Origin: Saprospiraceae bacterium
GTDB lineage: Bacteria > Bacteroidota > Bacteroidia > Chitinophagales > Saprospiraceae
Assembly: GCA_016712145.1 (NCBI GenBank)
Contig: JADJRO010000001.1
Coordinates: 930,001 to 994,000 of the forward strand
Reading direction: 5' to 3'
DNA length: 64,000 nt
The notes beneath the pieces are model-generated. The model had not been told where the DNA came from. It made no database searches and saw only the letters and a program-made list of their open reading frames with translations. This document shows positions 9,883 through 18,367 of the stretch, piece after piece; the stretch's first letter is position 1, and each line of letters opens with the position of its first letter. The position numbers were made by a program, and so were the translations under genes.

Positions 9883-10356
9883 ATGAAAAAAGCATTTCTT
9901 AGTTTATTAGCTGTAGCAAGCGTGGTCCTGAATGTATACAGTCAGCAGACCCTTCAATCCGCAATTGAACAATCGGATTCCCGATTTGTGAAAGAATGGA
10001 TCGCATCGGGACATGATGTAAATAATATCCTCATTGTCAACGATCAAAAATTAACTCCTTTAGCCTATGCAGCACTAAAGGCAAATCCGGAAATGGTCAA
10101 TTTATTATTGAACCGGGGTGCTCAGGTTAATCAAAAAACAGAATTTCAAGATGCATTGATGTTTGCTGCTATGGGTGGCAATACAGAAATCATTGAAACC
10201 TTATTAACCGCTGGTGCCAATCCAATGAATGAAAATAAAATGGGGAAATGTGCACGAGATTTGGCCAAAGATGCCGGTCACAGTGCTGCTCACCAATTAT
10301 TGAGTATCGAAACAGAGAAACGAGTTACTGCTCAGAGAGCAAAAAGACTGAAATAA
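9883..10356 (+). CDS. Secreted ankyrin-repeat protein
   Basis: 157 residues. A signal peptide of about 20 residues (MKKAFLSLLAVASVVLNVYS) precedes QQTLQSAI. Residues 23-145 hold about three ankyrin repeats (LTPLAYAALKANPEMVNLLL, a NRGAQVNQ turn, DALMFAAMGGNTEIIETLL, then ARDLAKDAGHSAAHQLL). It is probably periplasmic and binds another protein. The partner is not suggested by the neighbours. A strong terminator follows at once, so it forms a one-gene unit. Confidence 0.8.
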   Translation: MKKAFLSLLAVASVVLNVYSQQTLQSAIEQSDSRFVKEWIASGHDVNNILIVNDQKLTPLAYAALKANPEMVNLLLNRGAQVNQKTEFQDALMFAAMGGNTEIIETLLTAGANPMNENKMGKCARDLAKDAGHSAAHQLLSIETEKRVTAQRAKRLK

Positions 10357-10376
10357 TAAAAATTTAAACCCTTTTA

Positions 10377-10411
10377 TAAAAGGAATCCAATCACATTGGA
10401 TTCCTTTTTTA
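10377..10411 (+). terminator. Intrinsic terminator after the ankyrin gene
   Basis: Perfect 13-bp stem (10379-10391 with 10395-10407; arm AAAGGAATCCAAT), 3-base loop, followed by a T run. The A-rich left flank also gives a T run on the other strand. The next gene starts 10 bases downstream. Confidence 0.85.
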
Positions 10412-10421
10412 TTTTTGACCA

Positions 10422-11378
10422 ATGAGCTGGAAAATATTAGTTACAGATGGCCTCGAAGAATCAGGCATATCAGCCTTAAAATCTCACGGGTTTACTGTGG
10501 ACCTTAAAAAACTAGAAGCAGCGGAGCTTCCAAATAATTTAATCCATTATCAAGGGATTATTGTCAGAAGTGCAACGAAAATTCGTCAGGATCTGATTAA
10601 AAGTTGTCCGAATCTGAAATTTATTGCCCGTGCAGGCGTAGGCATGGATAACATCGATGTTGATGCAGCCAGAGCACAAGGCATTAAAGTAATTAATACA
10701 CCTGCATCTTCTTCCCGTTCCGTGGCCGAGTTAAGCATGGCCCATATTTATAATTTAAGCCGAAACCTCCAGCTCAGCAATCGCAATTTAAAGGACAAAA
10801 GCAGTTTTGTCGAACTTAAAAAGAGTCTGTCAAAAGCTACTGAATTAAAAGGCAAAACGCTGCTCATCATTGGCATGGGCAGAATTGGAAGGGAATTGGG
10901 TTTATTGGCTCTAGGATCGGGTATGCAAATCCTCGCACACGATCCTTTTATTAATCAGCTATCCTTGAATTTTGAATTGCAAGGACAATCCATTTTAATT
11001 CCTGTTAGTTTGGTAAGCTTAGAAGAAGGACTTCCTGAAGCAGATTACATCAGCATGCATTCTCCGTTTGATGGAAATCAAATCCTCACACCAGCGCGCT
11101 TTGCAATCATGAAAAAAAACGCTTGTGTCATTAATACTTCCCGTGGTGAAAATCTGGATGAAGTTGCTTTGCTAAATGCATTGGATTCAGACCAATTAGC
11201 CGGTGCAGGATTGGATGTTTTTCAAAATGAACCGGAAGTAAATCCGCTTTTGTTAAATCACCCAAAAATTTCAGTGAGTCCACATATTGGAGCTTCTACC
11301 CTCGATGCTCAGCAACGAATTGCTGAAGAACTCGTAACACAAATTGTGAGCTTGTATGAGCAAAGTTGTGATGAGTAA
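10422..11378 (+). CDS. serA: D-3-phosphoglycerate dehydrogenase (D-2-hydroxyacid dehydrogenase family)
   Basis: 318 residues. It has an N-terminal substrate domain, the Rossmann motif GMGRIGRELG (about 151-160), the family signature with Arg in NTSRGENLDE, and the catalytic His in SPHIGAST near the C-terminus. RAGVGMDNIDVDAA matches SerA-type enzymes, which oxidise 3-phosphoglycerate in serine biosynthesis. There is no C-terminal ACT domain, so it is the short form common in Bacteroidota and lacks classical serine feedback. Other 2-hydroxyacid substrates remain possible because no serB/serC is adjacent. Confidence 0.85.
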   Translation: MSWKILVTDGLEESGISALKSHGFTVDLKKLEAAELPNNLIHYQGIIVRSATKIRQDLIKSCPNLKFIARAGVGMDNIDVDAARAQGIKVINTPASSSRSVAELSMAHIYNLSRNLQLSNRNLKDKSSFVELKKSLSKATELKGKTLLIIGMGRIGRELGLLALGSGMQILAHDPFINQLSLNFELQGQSILIPVSLVSLEEGLPEADYISMHSPFDGNQILTPARFAIMKKNACVINTSRGENLDEVALLNALDSDQLAGAGLDVFQNEPEVNPLLLNHPKISVSPHIGASTLDAQQRIAEELVTQIVSLYEQSCDE

Positions 11379-11410
11379 AAGAGGAAAAGAACCTAGCCGG
11401 GAAATGTATA

Positions 11411-11434
11411 AGCTTATCAGCTTAATAGCTTCTT
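11411..11434. repeat. Short octamer tandem repeat
   Basis: Three degenerate 8-bp units (AGCTTATC, AGCTTAAT, AGCTTCTT) between serA and the convergent outer membrane protein gene. One of several short intergenic repeats in the window. Confidence 0.5.
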
Positions 11435-11486
11435 CCATTTAACAACTATCACCTACACCTATCCGCTAATTAGTTTTCAATCACCC

Positions 11487-12824
11487 TTAATTGTATTTTC
11501 TTTTTAAGAACCATTCATTGTCATTGATGCTGATTCCAAAATGAATGTTGATGTAATTTTCTTTTAATCGTTCTTCCAATTTTCGTTTACCAAAATCAAC
11601 GTTTAAATGAAACATCGCATCTTGTCTCAAGAAAATTATTGGGTATGACCATCCTACGCTGAGTCCCATTCCTTTGATTTCAGTATTGTCTATGGTTCGA
11701 TAGTCATTTTCTAGATAAGCTCCAAATCGATAGGTTGACTTCTTAATGACATTGTCGAAACTATTTAAGCCCGGTTTATACCATGTTGCAATTGCAATTC
11801 GATTGGAAGATTTGGTGCCATTGATCAAGCCGGTTGTAAGTTCTGCATTTTTCCAATCCGCCCATTGAAATGAACCCATAAACCCATATTTATCTTTATG
11901 TGAGTAGGCCAATCCTGCTTGTACTCCAAATGGCAATGTTCCTTTTTCATTCAACTCGTTAATATATAAAACGGTATCTACTACTCCCAACGCATCTTCA
12001 AAACGCGTTTGATGTAAAGCAGAATAACTTGAATTAAATTTCACTGGAATGTCGAATACCAAACCTGCAGAAAAAATTTGGCGTCGTAAACTATTGTCTT
12101 TAGTAAGTTGCTCTTGATTTAAAATTTTACGATAACTAAATCCAAGCACGGGTTGCCATCCACTGATGTGTACTTTATCATTTAAATAAGAATCATAGGA
12201 TGCTGGTAAACTATTAAAATATAAATTCTGGTTGAAATTCAAATTCCCAAAAAGATAGTTCATTCGCAAACCGACTGCAAGATCTTTGTATCGGTACGAG
12301 AAGCCCAATTGAAAATTTTGAATGAGTCCATCACCTTGCACAAATCGACTCAGCTGATTGTTTTTATCTGTTGAATCGATGGTCTCAGAACGATAGCCAA
12401 CGGATGAATATGGGCATAAACCAATTTGAATGGCATAAGAATGTATGTATTTTTTACGATCCAGGATTTCATTGATTGCATTGCGCAAGGGCACAGCCAA
12501 TTGAATGTTATTAATATTTCCAGACCAGTCCGTAATGGTGTTGCCGGATGCCTCCTCCAATTTATTTCGTCGGGCGTACACTCCAATTTCCATATCGGTT
12601 TGTTTCAGAAAAGCGGTCGTTGCAGGATTTAAGGGATTGTAAAGTTGCTCGGAAATAAATCCAGTTCCGGCATTGGCCATTCCAGCCATCCAACCTGTAC
12701 TTGCAATCCGCAAATCGCCTAATGCATAGCGGGACAAAGGAGAATTTTCATTGTTCTGAGCATGCAATTGTATGACACAGAAGAGAAAAACGGAGGATAT
12801 AAAAAACGATTTAATGTACATCAT
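11487..12824 (-). CDS. FadL-like outer membrane beta-barrel protein
   Basis: 445 residues with a signal peptide (about 1-22, ending VIQLHAQ) and the N-terminal ENSPLSRYALGDL motif. In Bacteroidota this motif marks an outer membrane protein encoded next to the type III pantothenate kinase gene. The rest alternates amphipathic strands and polar turns, as in FadL/TodX-like barrels. Its start codon overlaps the coaX stop by about 4 bases, so it is the last gene of the tdk-purH-coaX operon. The transported compound is unknown. Confidence 0.8.
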   Translation of the reverse strand: MMYIKSFFISSVFLFCVIQLHAQNNENSPLSRYALGDLRIASTGWMAGMANAGTGFISEQLYNPLNPATTAFLKQTDMEIGVYARRNKLEEASGNTITDWSGNINNIQLAVPLRNAINEILDRKKYIHSYAIQIGLCPYSSVGYRSETIDSTDKNNQLSRFVQGDGLIQNFQLGFSYRYKDLAVGLRMNYLFGNLNFNQNLYFNSLPASYDSYLNDKVHISGWQPVLGFSYRKILNQEQLTKDNSLRRQIFSAGLVFDIPVKFNSSYSALHQTRFEDALGVVDTVLYINELNEKGTLPFGVQAGLAYSHKDKYGFMGSFQWADWKNAELTTGLINGTKSSNRIAIATWYKPGLNSFDNVIKKSTYRFGAYLENDYRTIDNTEIKGMGLSVGWSYPIIFLRQDAMFHLNVDFGKRKLEERLKENYINIHFGISINDNEWFLKRKYN

Positions 12825-13549
12825 TGATAATCTAAAATGGTATTGAGGCCTTTAAGAACCAGGTAAGGTTCCGCAAAAATGCTTATTTTCAAGTGATTTA
12901 CCAAAAAAGGAGCATTCCCACCACTTAAAACGACGTGAAGCTCCGGATAGTTTTTACGAAGTCTGACAAAATAACCCTCAATTTCAAGCACAATGCCTTG
13001 AAGGGCACCATTTTCCATGGCACTTACGGTATCGTAACCTATAAAGGAATTTCCGGGATCATGAACTTTAATGAGCGGCAAACTGGCCGTATAATCGTGC
13101 ATTGCTTTACAGCGCATTTCCAGGCCGGGGGCAATATTTCCCCCAATAAATTCACCGTGATTGTTTACTAAATCGTAGGTGATGCAGGTACCTGCATTTA
13201 CGACCAGCAAGGCTCCTTTTTTATAGAGCGCTAAAGCCCCTGCCATTGCAGCGATCCGGTCAGTACCCAGCGTCTCAGGCGTTTTATAGTGTATTTTCAA
13301 TGGCAGGTTGGTATTAGAACTCAGGCGTATTAATTTTCTTTTATCTTTAAACGCCAGCAGCCAATCCGGATCCTGAGCCAATACACTGGAATAAATTCCT
13401 TTTTCAAATTCTACTTCTTCCAACCATTTGATAATGGCCGTTTCTTCTTTGATCCAATGAACGGCATAGCGCTTGACTTTGCCTTCCTCCATTAAAGCCA
13501 GTTTTATCCGGCTATTGCCAATGTCAATGCACAATTTGTCCATAATCAA
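12821..13549 (-). CDS. coaX: Type III pantothenate kinase
   Basis: 242 residues of the ASKHA fold: phosphate-1 motif DIGNSRIKLAL near the N-terminus, LGTDRIAAMAGAL (about 94-106) and VVNAGTCITYDLV (about 117-129), the last holding the metal/pantothenate-binding Asp. It catalyses the first step of CoA synthesis, ATP + pantothenate to 4'-phosphopantothenate. The start overlaps the end of purH by 4 bases. A second ATG two codons in (13543) is equally possible. CoaBC, a later step of the same pathway, is encoded at 28.4 kb. Confidence 0.94.
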   Translation of the reverse strand: MIMDKLCIDIGNSRIKLALMEEGKVKRYAVHWIKEETAIIKWLEEVEFEKGIYSSVLAQDPDWLLAFKDKRKLIRLSSNTNLPLKIHYKTPETLGTDRIAAMAGALALYKKGALLVVNAGTCITYDLVNNHGEFIGGNIAPGLEMRCKAMHDYTASLPLIKVHDPGNSFIGYDTVSAMENGALQGIVLEIEGYFVRLRKNYPELHVVLSGGNAPFLVNHLKISIFAEPYLVLKGLNTILDYQ

Positions 13550-15042
13550 TGCTTAAAATGTCTGATACCTGTAAACACCATAGACAGACCCAATTCATCC
13601 GCTTTATGAATGCTCTTTATATCATTGACGGATCCTCCGGGTTGTATGATTGCTTTAATTCCTGCCTGTGCTGCCAGTTCAACACAATCCGGAAATGGAA
13701 AAAATGCTTCAGAGGCCATCACGCTTCCAGCAGGATCAAAGCCCATGGCTCTGGCCTTTTCAATGGCTTGTTTGCAAGCATCAACCCTTGAAGTTTGTCC
13801 ACATCCCATTCCGATTAATTGCTGGTTTCTCACAAGAGTAATTGCATTTGATTTTAAATGCTTTGCGCAATGCGAAGCAAATAAAAGATCCACAATTTCC
13901 AATTCCGTTGCTTGTCTTTTTGTAACGAGATTTAATCCATTGGCTTCTTGTTGGTGAAGATCCATTTCCTGATTTAAAACTCCATTTAAAGCCGTTCGAC
14001 TGCTCCAAGAGCTTAGAGGCAGCTGTTTCAATAAAATGAGTATGCGATTTTTCTTTGCACTTAACAGTTCAATGACCCCAGATTCAAAAGCAGGCGCTAT
14101 GAGTATTTCATAAAACAAGGAATTGATTTTTTCTGCAGTATGGAGATCTAGTGGCTTGTTACAAATTAGAATCCCACCAAAGGCTGAAACAGGATCTCCT
14201 GCCAAAGCATCTTCCCAGGCTTGTAATAACGTATCCCGAATGGCAATCCCACATACATTGGTATGTTTGATCACTGCAAAACAGGCCGGACCCTTATAAA
14301 AATCTGCAATTAAATTGCAAGCCGCATCCAGATCCAGAATATTATTATACGACAATTCTTTTCCTGACAGAATATCAAAACACGCATTCAGATCACCTAA
14401 AAAATGTGCTTGTTGGTGCGGATTTTCACCATATCGAAGTGAAATTTTAATATTGGTAGAAGCTCCAAAATAATCTGCAATCGCTGCATCGTACGCACTG
14501 CTCAGCTGAAATGCTTGTCCGGCCAATTGCTTGCGTTCTTCAATTTGCGATATCGCATTATTCTTTAAAATCTCAATTATTGTTGGGTATTGCATGGCAG
14601 AAGAAATGATGACCACGTCTTCATAATTTTTTGCTCCTGCCCGAATGAGTGAAATGCCACCAATGTCAATTTTTTCAATGATTTCCTGGTGATCGGTACG
14701 GGTCCTTCTGGTTTCCTGAAACGGGTATAGATCAACGATTACCAAATCTATTAAAGGGATTTGAAAATGTGCCAATTGAGATAAATGATCTGGATTTCGA
14801 ATGGCCAAAATACCCCCAAAAACTTTTGGGTGCAATGTTTTTACGCGTCCTCCTAAAATAGAAGGGTATTCTGTAATGTTTTCAACGGCTACAACTGGAA
14901 TTCCTAAAGTTTCGAGATATGCTTGAGTCCCACCTGTGGAATAAATTACGATTCCCAAATCGTGCAATCTGGTAGCAATTTCATCAAGACCCTCTTTATT
15001 ATAAACAGAAATTAAAGCCGAGTGGATTCGTTTAGCGTTCAT
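13546..15042 (-). CDS. purH: Bifunctional AICAR transformylase / IMP cyclohydrolase
   Basis: 498 residues from the ATG at 15042. The frame stays open 102 bases further up, but that part lies inside tdk and matches no homologue. N-terminal cyclohydrolase (MGS-like): ALISVYNKEGLDEIA, YSTGGTQAYLE, GRVKTLHPKVFGGIL. C-terminal transformylase: SLRYGENPHQ, FAVIKHTNVCG, GCGQTSRVDA, IQPGGSVND. It performs the last two steps of de novo IMP synthesis. It starts about 5 bases after the tdk stop and overlaps coaX, so it is translationally coupled on both sides. Confidence 0.96.
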   Translation of the reverse strand: MNAKRIHSALISVYNKEGLDEIATRLHDLGIVIYSTGGTQAYLETLGIPVVAVENITEYPSILGGRVKTLHPKVFGGILAIRNPDHLSQLAHFQIPLIDLVIVDLYPFQETRRTRTDHQEIIEKIDIGGISLIRAGAKNYEDVVIISSAMQYPTIIEILKNNAISQIEERKQLAGQAFQLSSAYDAAIADYFGASTNIKISLRYGENPHQQAHFLGDLNACFDILSGKELSYNNILDLDAACNLIADFYKGPACFAVIKHTNVCGIAIRDTLLQAWEDALAGDPVSAFGGILICNKPLDLHTAEKINSLFYEILIAPAFESGVIELLSAKKNRILILLKQLPLSSWSSRTALNGVLNQEMDLHQQEANGLNLVTKRQATELEIVDLLFASHCAKHLKSNAITLVRNQQLIGMGCGQTSRVDACKQAIEKARAMGFDPAGSVMASEAFFPFPDCVELAAQAGIKAIIQPGGSVNDIKSIHKADELGLSMVFTGIRHFKH

Positions 15043-15046
15043 GTGC

Positions 15047-15631
15047 TTATTTAAATTGTAAGATGGCCCCCATAGTAAAACAAAGTCTGCAACGGGGTTC
15101 GTATTTGTCCTTTTCGCCCAATACAATGGTTTCGTTTTCTCCACTTAATCGATATGAATGGGTTGCCAGATTGCCGCAATGGGGACAAATTGCATGGACT
15201 TTGGTAATGTATTCTGCAACAGCCATTAAAGCCGGCATCGGACCAAAAGGTTGTCCTCTGAAGTCCATATCCAATCCAGCTATGATTATCCGTTTACCTT
15301 TAACGGCGAGTTCCTGGCAAATATCAGGCAATTGGGCATCAAAAAATTGTGCTTCATCAATGCCTACGACTTCGGTATCTTCCAATATGGCCAATAATTC
15401 TTTGGATGTTAAGATGGGTTTGGAAAGCAGTGCATTTTCATCGTGAGAAACTACTTTTCGTTCATCATATCGGGTATCCTTACTCGGTTTGAATATTTCA
15501 ACTTTTTGGTTTGCAATCCGGGCTCTTTTAAGACGGCGAATCAATTCTTCAGTTTTTCCACTGAACATGGAGCCACAGATAACTTCAATCCATCCGGAGC
15601 GTTGTGATTTATAGGCTGGTTCTAGAAACAT
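15047..15631 (-). CDS. tdk: Thymidine kinase
   Basis: 194 residues of the type II thymidine kinase family: P-loop GSMFSGKTEELIRR (about 21-34), Walker B-like VVGIDEAQFFD, lasso region, and four zinc-site cysteines (CPHC and CRLC). It phosphorylates thymidine for salvage. It is first in the minus-strand operon tdk-purH-coaX-OMP, a nucleotide/CoA grouping. A weak TAnnTTTG-like box (GATATTTG on the minus strand) lies about 20 bases upstream of the ATG. Confidence 0.95.
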   Translation of the reverse strand: MFLEPAYKSQRSGWIEVICGSMFSGKTEELIRRLKRARIANQKVEIFKPSKDTRYDERKVVSHDENALLSKPILTSKELLAILEDTEVVGIDEAQFFDAQLPDICQELAVKGKRIIIAGLDMDFRGQPFGPMPALMAVAEYITKVHAICPHCGNLATHSYRLSGENETIVLGEKDKYEPRCRLCFTMGAILQFK

Positions 15632-15700
15632 TCTTGCTGCAAATATCTAATAATTCCATATATATATGAAATTTCAATATGTCCTCCTGCTAAAATCGAA

Positions 15701-15708
15701 TACCTTTG
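15701..15708 (+). promoter_or_regulatory. -7 box upstream of the hypothetical/rhomboid pair
   Basis: TACCTTTG, an exact TAnnTTTG match, 50 bases before the start at 15758. No clear -33 TTG was found at the right distance. Confidence 0.4.
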
Positions 15709-15757
15709 TGCAAATAATAACAACATAAAAACCGTTTTAAGCCAACAAAATTTTGCT

Positions 15758-16348
15758 ATGGAATTTAACAATGTCAGAAAATGGATGCAAAAAATGAATA
15801 CCATCCTGGAAATTTATTCTAAAGAAGAAAGTTTTACCCAATCGGAAAAAAACCTGCTGTTGGATTACAATCAGAAAATCCGGGAATCCATACTTTCGAT
15901 CAAAGTAGAAGATGAAGCCATTTCTGACAATGAAGAATCGCATATTCAGGAAAGTCCAGCTCCTAAAATTAAAATGGAAAAGCAAGAGCCCGAACCTGTT
16001 AGCGAAGTCGTAGAAATAAAATCAGAGCCCATTCAAACTGAACGCTACAAGGAGTTGTTTACGTTTAAGAAAGTGGAAGATTTATCCGAGCAATTGGATT
16101 CAACACCGATTAGCAGCATTCAAAAAGCCATGGGACTCAATGAAAGAATTCTGACACAAAATGAACTTTTTGGAGGGGATAAGAATTCATTTGATAATGC
16201 CTTGCAACGATTAAATTCGCTGGATCGATTTGAAGATGCCCGGAATTATTTGAGTGAAGAGTTAATACCTCAATACGACTGGATGGATGAGAAGCGAATT
16301 AAAAAGGCGCAGTGGTTTATAAAATTGATTAAACGGAAATATTCTTAA
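15758..16348 (+). CDS. Conserved cytoplasmic hypothetical protein of Bacteroidota
   Basis: 196 residues. An N-terminal helical part (1-50) is followed by an acidic Glu/Lys/Pro-rich linker (about 52-95), then a conserved C-terminal helical domain with LNERILTQNELFGGD, where LNE-K/R-ILTQNELFGGD recurs in many Bacteroidota proteins of unknown function. There is no signal peptide or membrane segment. Its stop overlaps the rhomboid start (base 16348 shared), so the two are translationally coupled. I cannot assign a function. Confidence 0.75.
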   Translation: MEFNNVRKWMQKMNTILEIYSKEESFTQSEKNLLLDYNQKIRESILSIKVEDEAISDNEESHIQESPAPKIKMEKQEPEPVSEVVEIKSEPIQTERYKELFTFKKVEDLSEQLDSTPISSIQKAMGLNERILTQNELFGGDKNSFDNALQRLNSLDRFEDARNYLSEELIPQYDWMDEKRIKKAQWFIKLIKRKYS

Positions 16349-16983
16349 TGATTGAATTAGCCAAAGAAAAAGAAAAATTCATTTACGCCCTTTTTGTTGC
16401 TTTGTTATTTTCGGTGGCCTGTGTTTTAATACATGTGCTGTTTTTAGTGTTCCCGATTCAAAAATATGATTGGAGTGTATATCCCAGAGATATTCATCAA
16501 TGGTATGGTATTTTAACCGGGCAGTTTATACATGCGAGCTGGGGCCATTTATTTTCTAACCTTCCTCCCCTTTTTGTAAGCAGTTTGGTCTTATTTTATT
16601 TTTACCGGAGCATTGGTTGGGCAGGATTTATTTTGATTTTGCTGTTGACCGGGTTCATGGTTTTTTTATTTGGTCGAAATTATTCACACATCGGAGCCAG
16701 TGGCCTGGTCTATGGATTGATTTCCTTCATCTTTTTTTCAGGTATCTTTAGACGGAATGTAAAATCGATTGTATTAATGACCATTATGGTTATTATGTAT
16801 AGCGGATACCTGGCGGGTTTTTTCCCTACTGAAGAACGGATATCCTGGGAAAGTCATTTGTTTGGAGCAATTGCAGGCCTGTGGACCGCTTTTATTTTCA
16901 GAAATTTCAGAGAACACGATGAGGTTGCAGTAGTTTATGAATGGCAGGGACAAGACCGAAATCCTAAGGATTACTTTTTTTGA
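16348..16983 (+). CDS. Rhomboid-family intramembrane serine protease
   Basis: 211 residues, about six membrane segments. Rhomboid motifs: HASWGHLFSNLPPLFV (conserved His and Asn in TM2), GASGLVYG with the catalytic Ser at about residue 118 (TM4), and SHLFGAIAGLW with the partner His at about 170 (TM6). It cleaves membrane proteins within the bilayer; the substrate is unknown. The protein ends DYFF exactly at a T7 run (16975-16981). With six Ts the frame would continue about 28 more charged residues to 17068, so the C-terminus may be truncated by an indel. Confidence 0.88.
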   Translation: MIELAKEKEKFIYALFVALLFSVACVLIHVLFLVFPIQKYDWSVYPRDIHQWYGILTGQFIHASWGHLFSNLPPLFVSSLVLFYFYRSIGWAGFILILLLTGFMVFLFGRNYSHIGASGLVYGLISFIFFSGIFRRNVKSIVLMTIMVIMYSGYLAGFFPTEERISWESHLFGAIAGLWTAFIFRNFREHDEVAVVYEWQGQDRNPKDYFF

Positions 16984-17058
16984 GCGGGATGTCTTTAAGA
17001 AAACGCTGTCAGAACGAAAAGCAGAATCTGAATCACAAGATCGTTTATTCGAAGACCT

Positions 17059-17094
17059 ACAGAGTTGATTCTCCCTGTTAGAAATCAACTCTGT
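17059..17094. other. 12-bp inverted repeat
   Basis: ACAGAGTTGATT (17059-17070) and its exact complement (17083-17094) around a 12-base loop, lying across the end of the alternative rhomboid frame. It has no T tract, so a role as intrinsic terminator is doubtful. Confidence 0.45.
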
Positions 17095-17123
17095 AAATCA
17101 TACGACAAACAATTTTAAATTGT

Positions 17124-17297
17124 TTACAGTTCAGTGGCCAAATCCTTTAAGATTTCATCTTCCTGATCCGATTTAGATGTTTTAATCCAGGACAGGTGCT
17201 TTCTGTAATTTTCAAGCCAGCCTGGTTTTAGATTCAAATCGGATTCAAATTGATCCACCCAAGAATCGGTGTGTGCCTGTGGTTTAATCGATCTCAT
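17124..17297 (-). CDS. Possible small protein (57 residues)
   Basis: An ATG at 17297 opens a 57-codon frame beginning MRSIKPQAHTDSWVDQF and ending DEILKDLATEL. It is rich in Trp, Asp, Glu and Lys, with a predicted helical C-terminal half and no membrane segment. The amino-acid balance looks like a real soluble protein rather than random AT-rich translation, and the stretch is otherwise unexplained. No family was recognised. It stands alone between the rhomboid gene and murQ. Confidence 0.45.
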   Translation of the reverse strand: MRSIKPQAHTDSWVDQFESDLNLKPGWLENYRKHLSWIKTSKSDQEDEILKDLATEL

Positions 17298-17417
17298 AAA
17301 ACAAGAATTTAGGGTTAATAAATCATCTAATTAATGGGATACTCCAAGAGTGAGATTCGCTGCCTGAAGAAACTCATTTTTCATACTGCAAGATATTACA
17401 AAAAAAGCCTGAATGTC

Positions 17418-17465
17418 ATCAGGGTAAACCCTGATTTTTTATCAGGGTTTACCCTGATTTTTTGA
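17418..17465 (+). terminator. Perfect 18-bp hairpin with T tract
   Basis: Arms 17418-17435 and 17441-17458 are exact reverse complements (arm ATCAGGGTAAACCCTGAT), with a TTTTT loop and a following T run. Each arm is itself nearly palindromic, so the DNA could also form two short hairpins or serve as paired operator sites. A terminator is the simplest reading, but it lies 435 bases after the nearest plus-strand gene. Confidence 0.55.
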
Positions 17466-17545
17466 TGATTTTTTGGAATTTACAATTTTTGATGCCTAAA
17501 TTTCAGAAAATTAATGTGCGGATTTCGGCTGACTTATCAAAAATA

Positions 17546-18367
17546 TTAACTAGGATTTACCCGTAAATACTCAATGACTCCACGAACGCTTCCAAATTCT
17601 TTGAGGAGTTCTCTGGCTTTTTCTTCGCGGATCGATTTAAATTGGAGGATCATGCGGACCGCTCGTTCGATGAGTTTCGTATTGGCCAATTGCATGTCCA
17701 CCATTTTATTGTCGATTACCCTCCCAAATTGAATCATGAGGCAGGTTGAAATCATGTTTAAGAGCATTTTTTGAGCGGTTCCACTTTTTAATCGGGTGCT
17801 TCCGGTAATAAATTCCGGTCCCAATAGCAATTCAAAAGGAAAATCGGATTCTTTACTTACCGGACTGCCGGGGTTGGAGGTAATTCCAGCAGTAGTAATC
17901 CGGTGCTCCCGACAAGATTTTAGGCCATTTACTACATAAGGCGTGGTCCCGCTTGCTGTGATTCCAATGACCGTATCGAGTTCACTTACAAAAAAGGATT
18001 TTAGATCAAGCCAGGCTTGTTGCGTACTATCTTCTGCAAATTCTACGGCTTTTCGGATCGCTCCATCGCCTCCAGCAATGATTCCATTAAAGAGATCCGG
18101 AGCTACTCCAAAGGTAGGTGGACATTCTGATGCATCCAGTATTCCCAAACGGCCGCTCGTTCCGGCTCCGATATAAAATATCCGACCTCCTTCCAAAAGT
18201 TTAGGCAAGGTTTGATCAATGAATGTCGCAACTAAAGGCAATACGAGTTTAACAGCTTGAGCCGGTTTCTGGTCTTCAACATTCATGCATTCCAACAATT
18301 CGATGCTGCTTTTGTGTTCAAGGTCATGGTATAAGGAATCTTCTTCAGTCAAACGGATAAAATTCAT
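17546..18367 (-). CDS. murQ: N-acetylmuramic acid 6-phosphate etherase
   Basis: 273 residues from the ATG at 18367 (MNFIRLTEEDSLYHDLEHKS). The frame is open further up, but that part overlaps the symporter. SIS-domain motifs: IFYIGAGTSGRLGILDASE (about 67-85), CPPTFGV, VIGITASGTTPYV and SNPGSPVSKESDFP. The enzyme removes the lactyl ether from MurNAc-6-phosphate to give GlcNAc-6-phosphate in peptidoglycan recycling. The start overlaps the symporter stop (ATGA), tying sugar uptake to MurQ. Confidence 0.93.
   Translation of the reverse strand: MNFIRLTEEDSLYHDLEHKSSIELLECMNVEDQKPAQAVKLVLPLVATFIDQTLPKLLEGGRIFYIGAGTSGRLGILDASECPPTFGVAPDLFNGIIAGGDGAIRKAVEFAEDSTQQAWLDLKSFFVSELDTVIGITASGTTPYVVNGLKSCREHRITTAGITSNPGSPVSKESDFPFELLLGPEFITGSTRLKSGTAQKMLLNMISTCLMIQFGRVIDNKMVDMQLANTKLIERAVRMILQFKSIREEKARELLKEFGSVRGVIEYLRVNPS

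Noticed and set aside
13610..13957. Plus-strand frame of 115 codons inside purH
   Set aside because: Antisense to a fully supported purH coding region, Cys/Ser-rich translation, no family resemblance.
16774..17088. Minus-strand frame of 104 codons overlapping the rhomboid gene
   Set aside because: Mostly antisense to conserved rhomboid sequence including the active-site His region; Ser/Arg-rich translation typical of a shadow frame.
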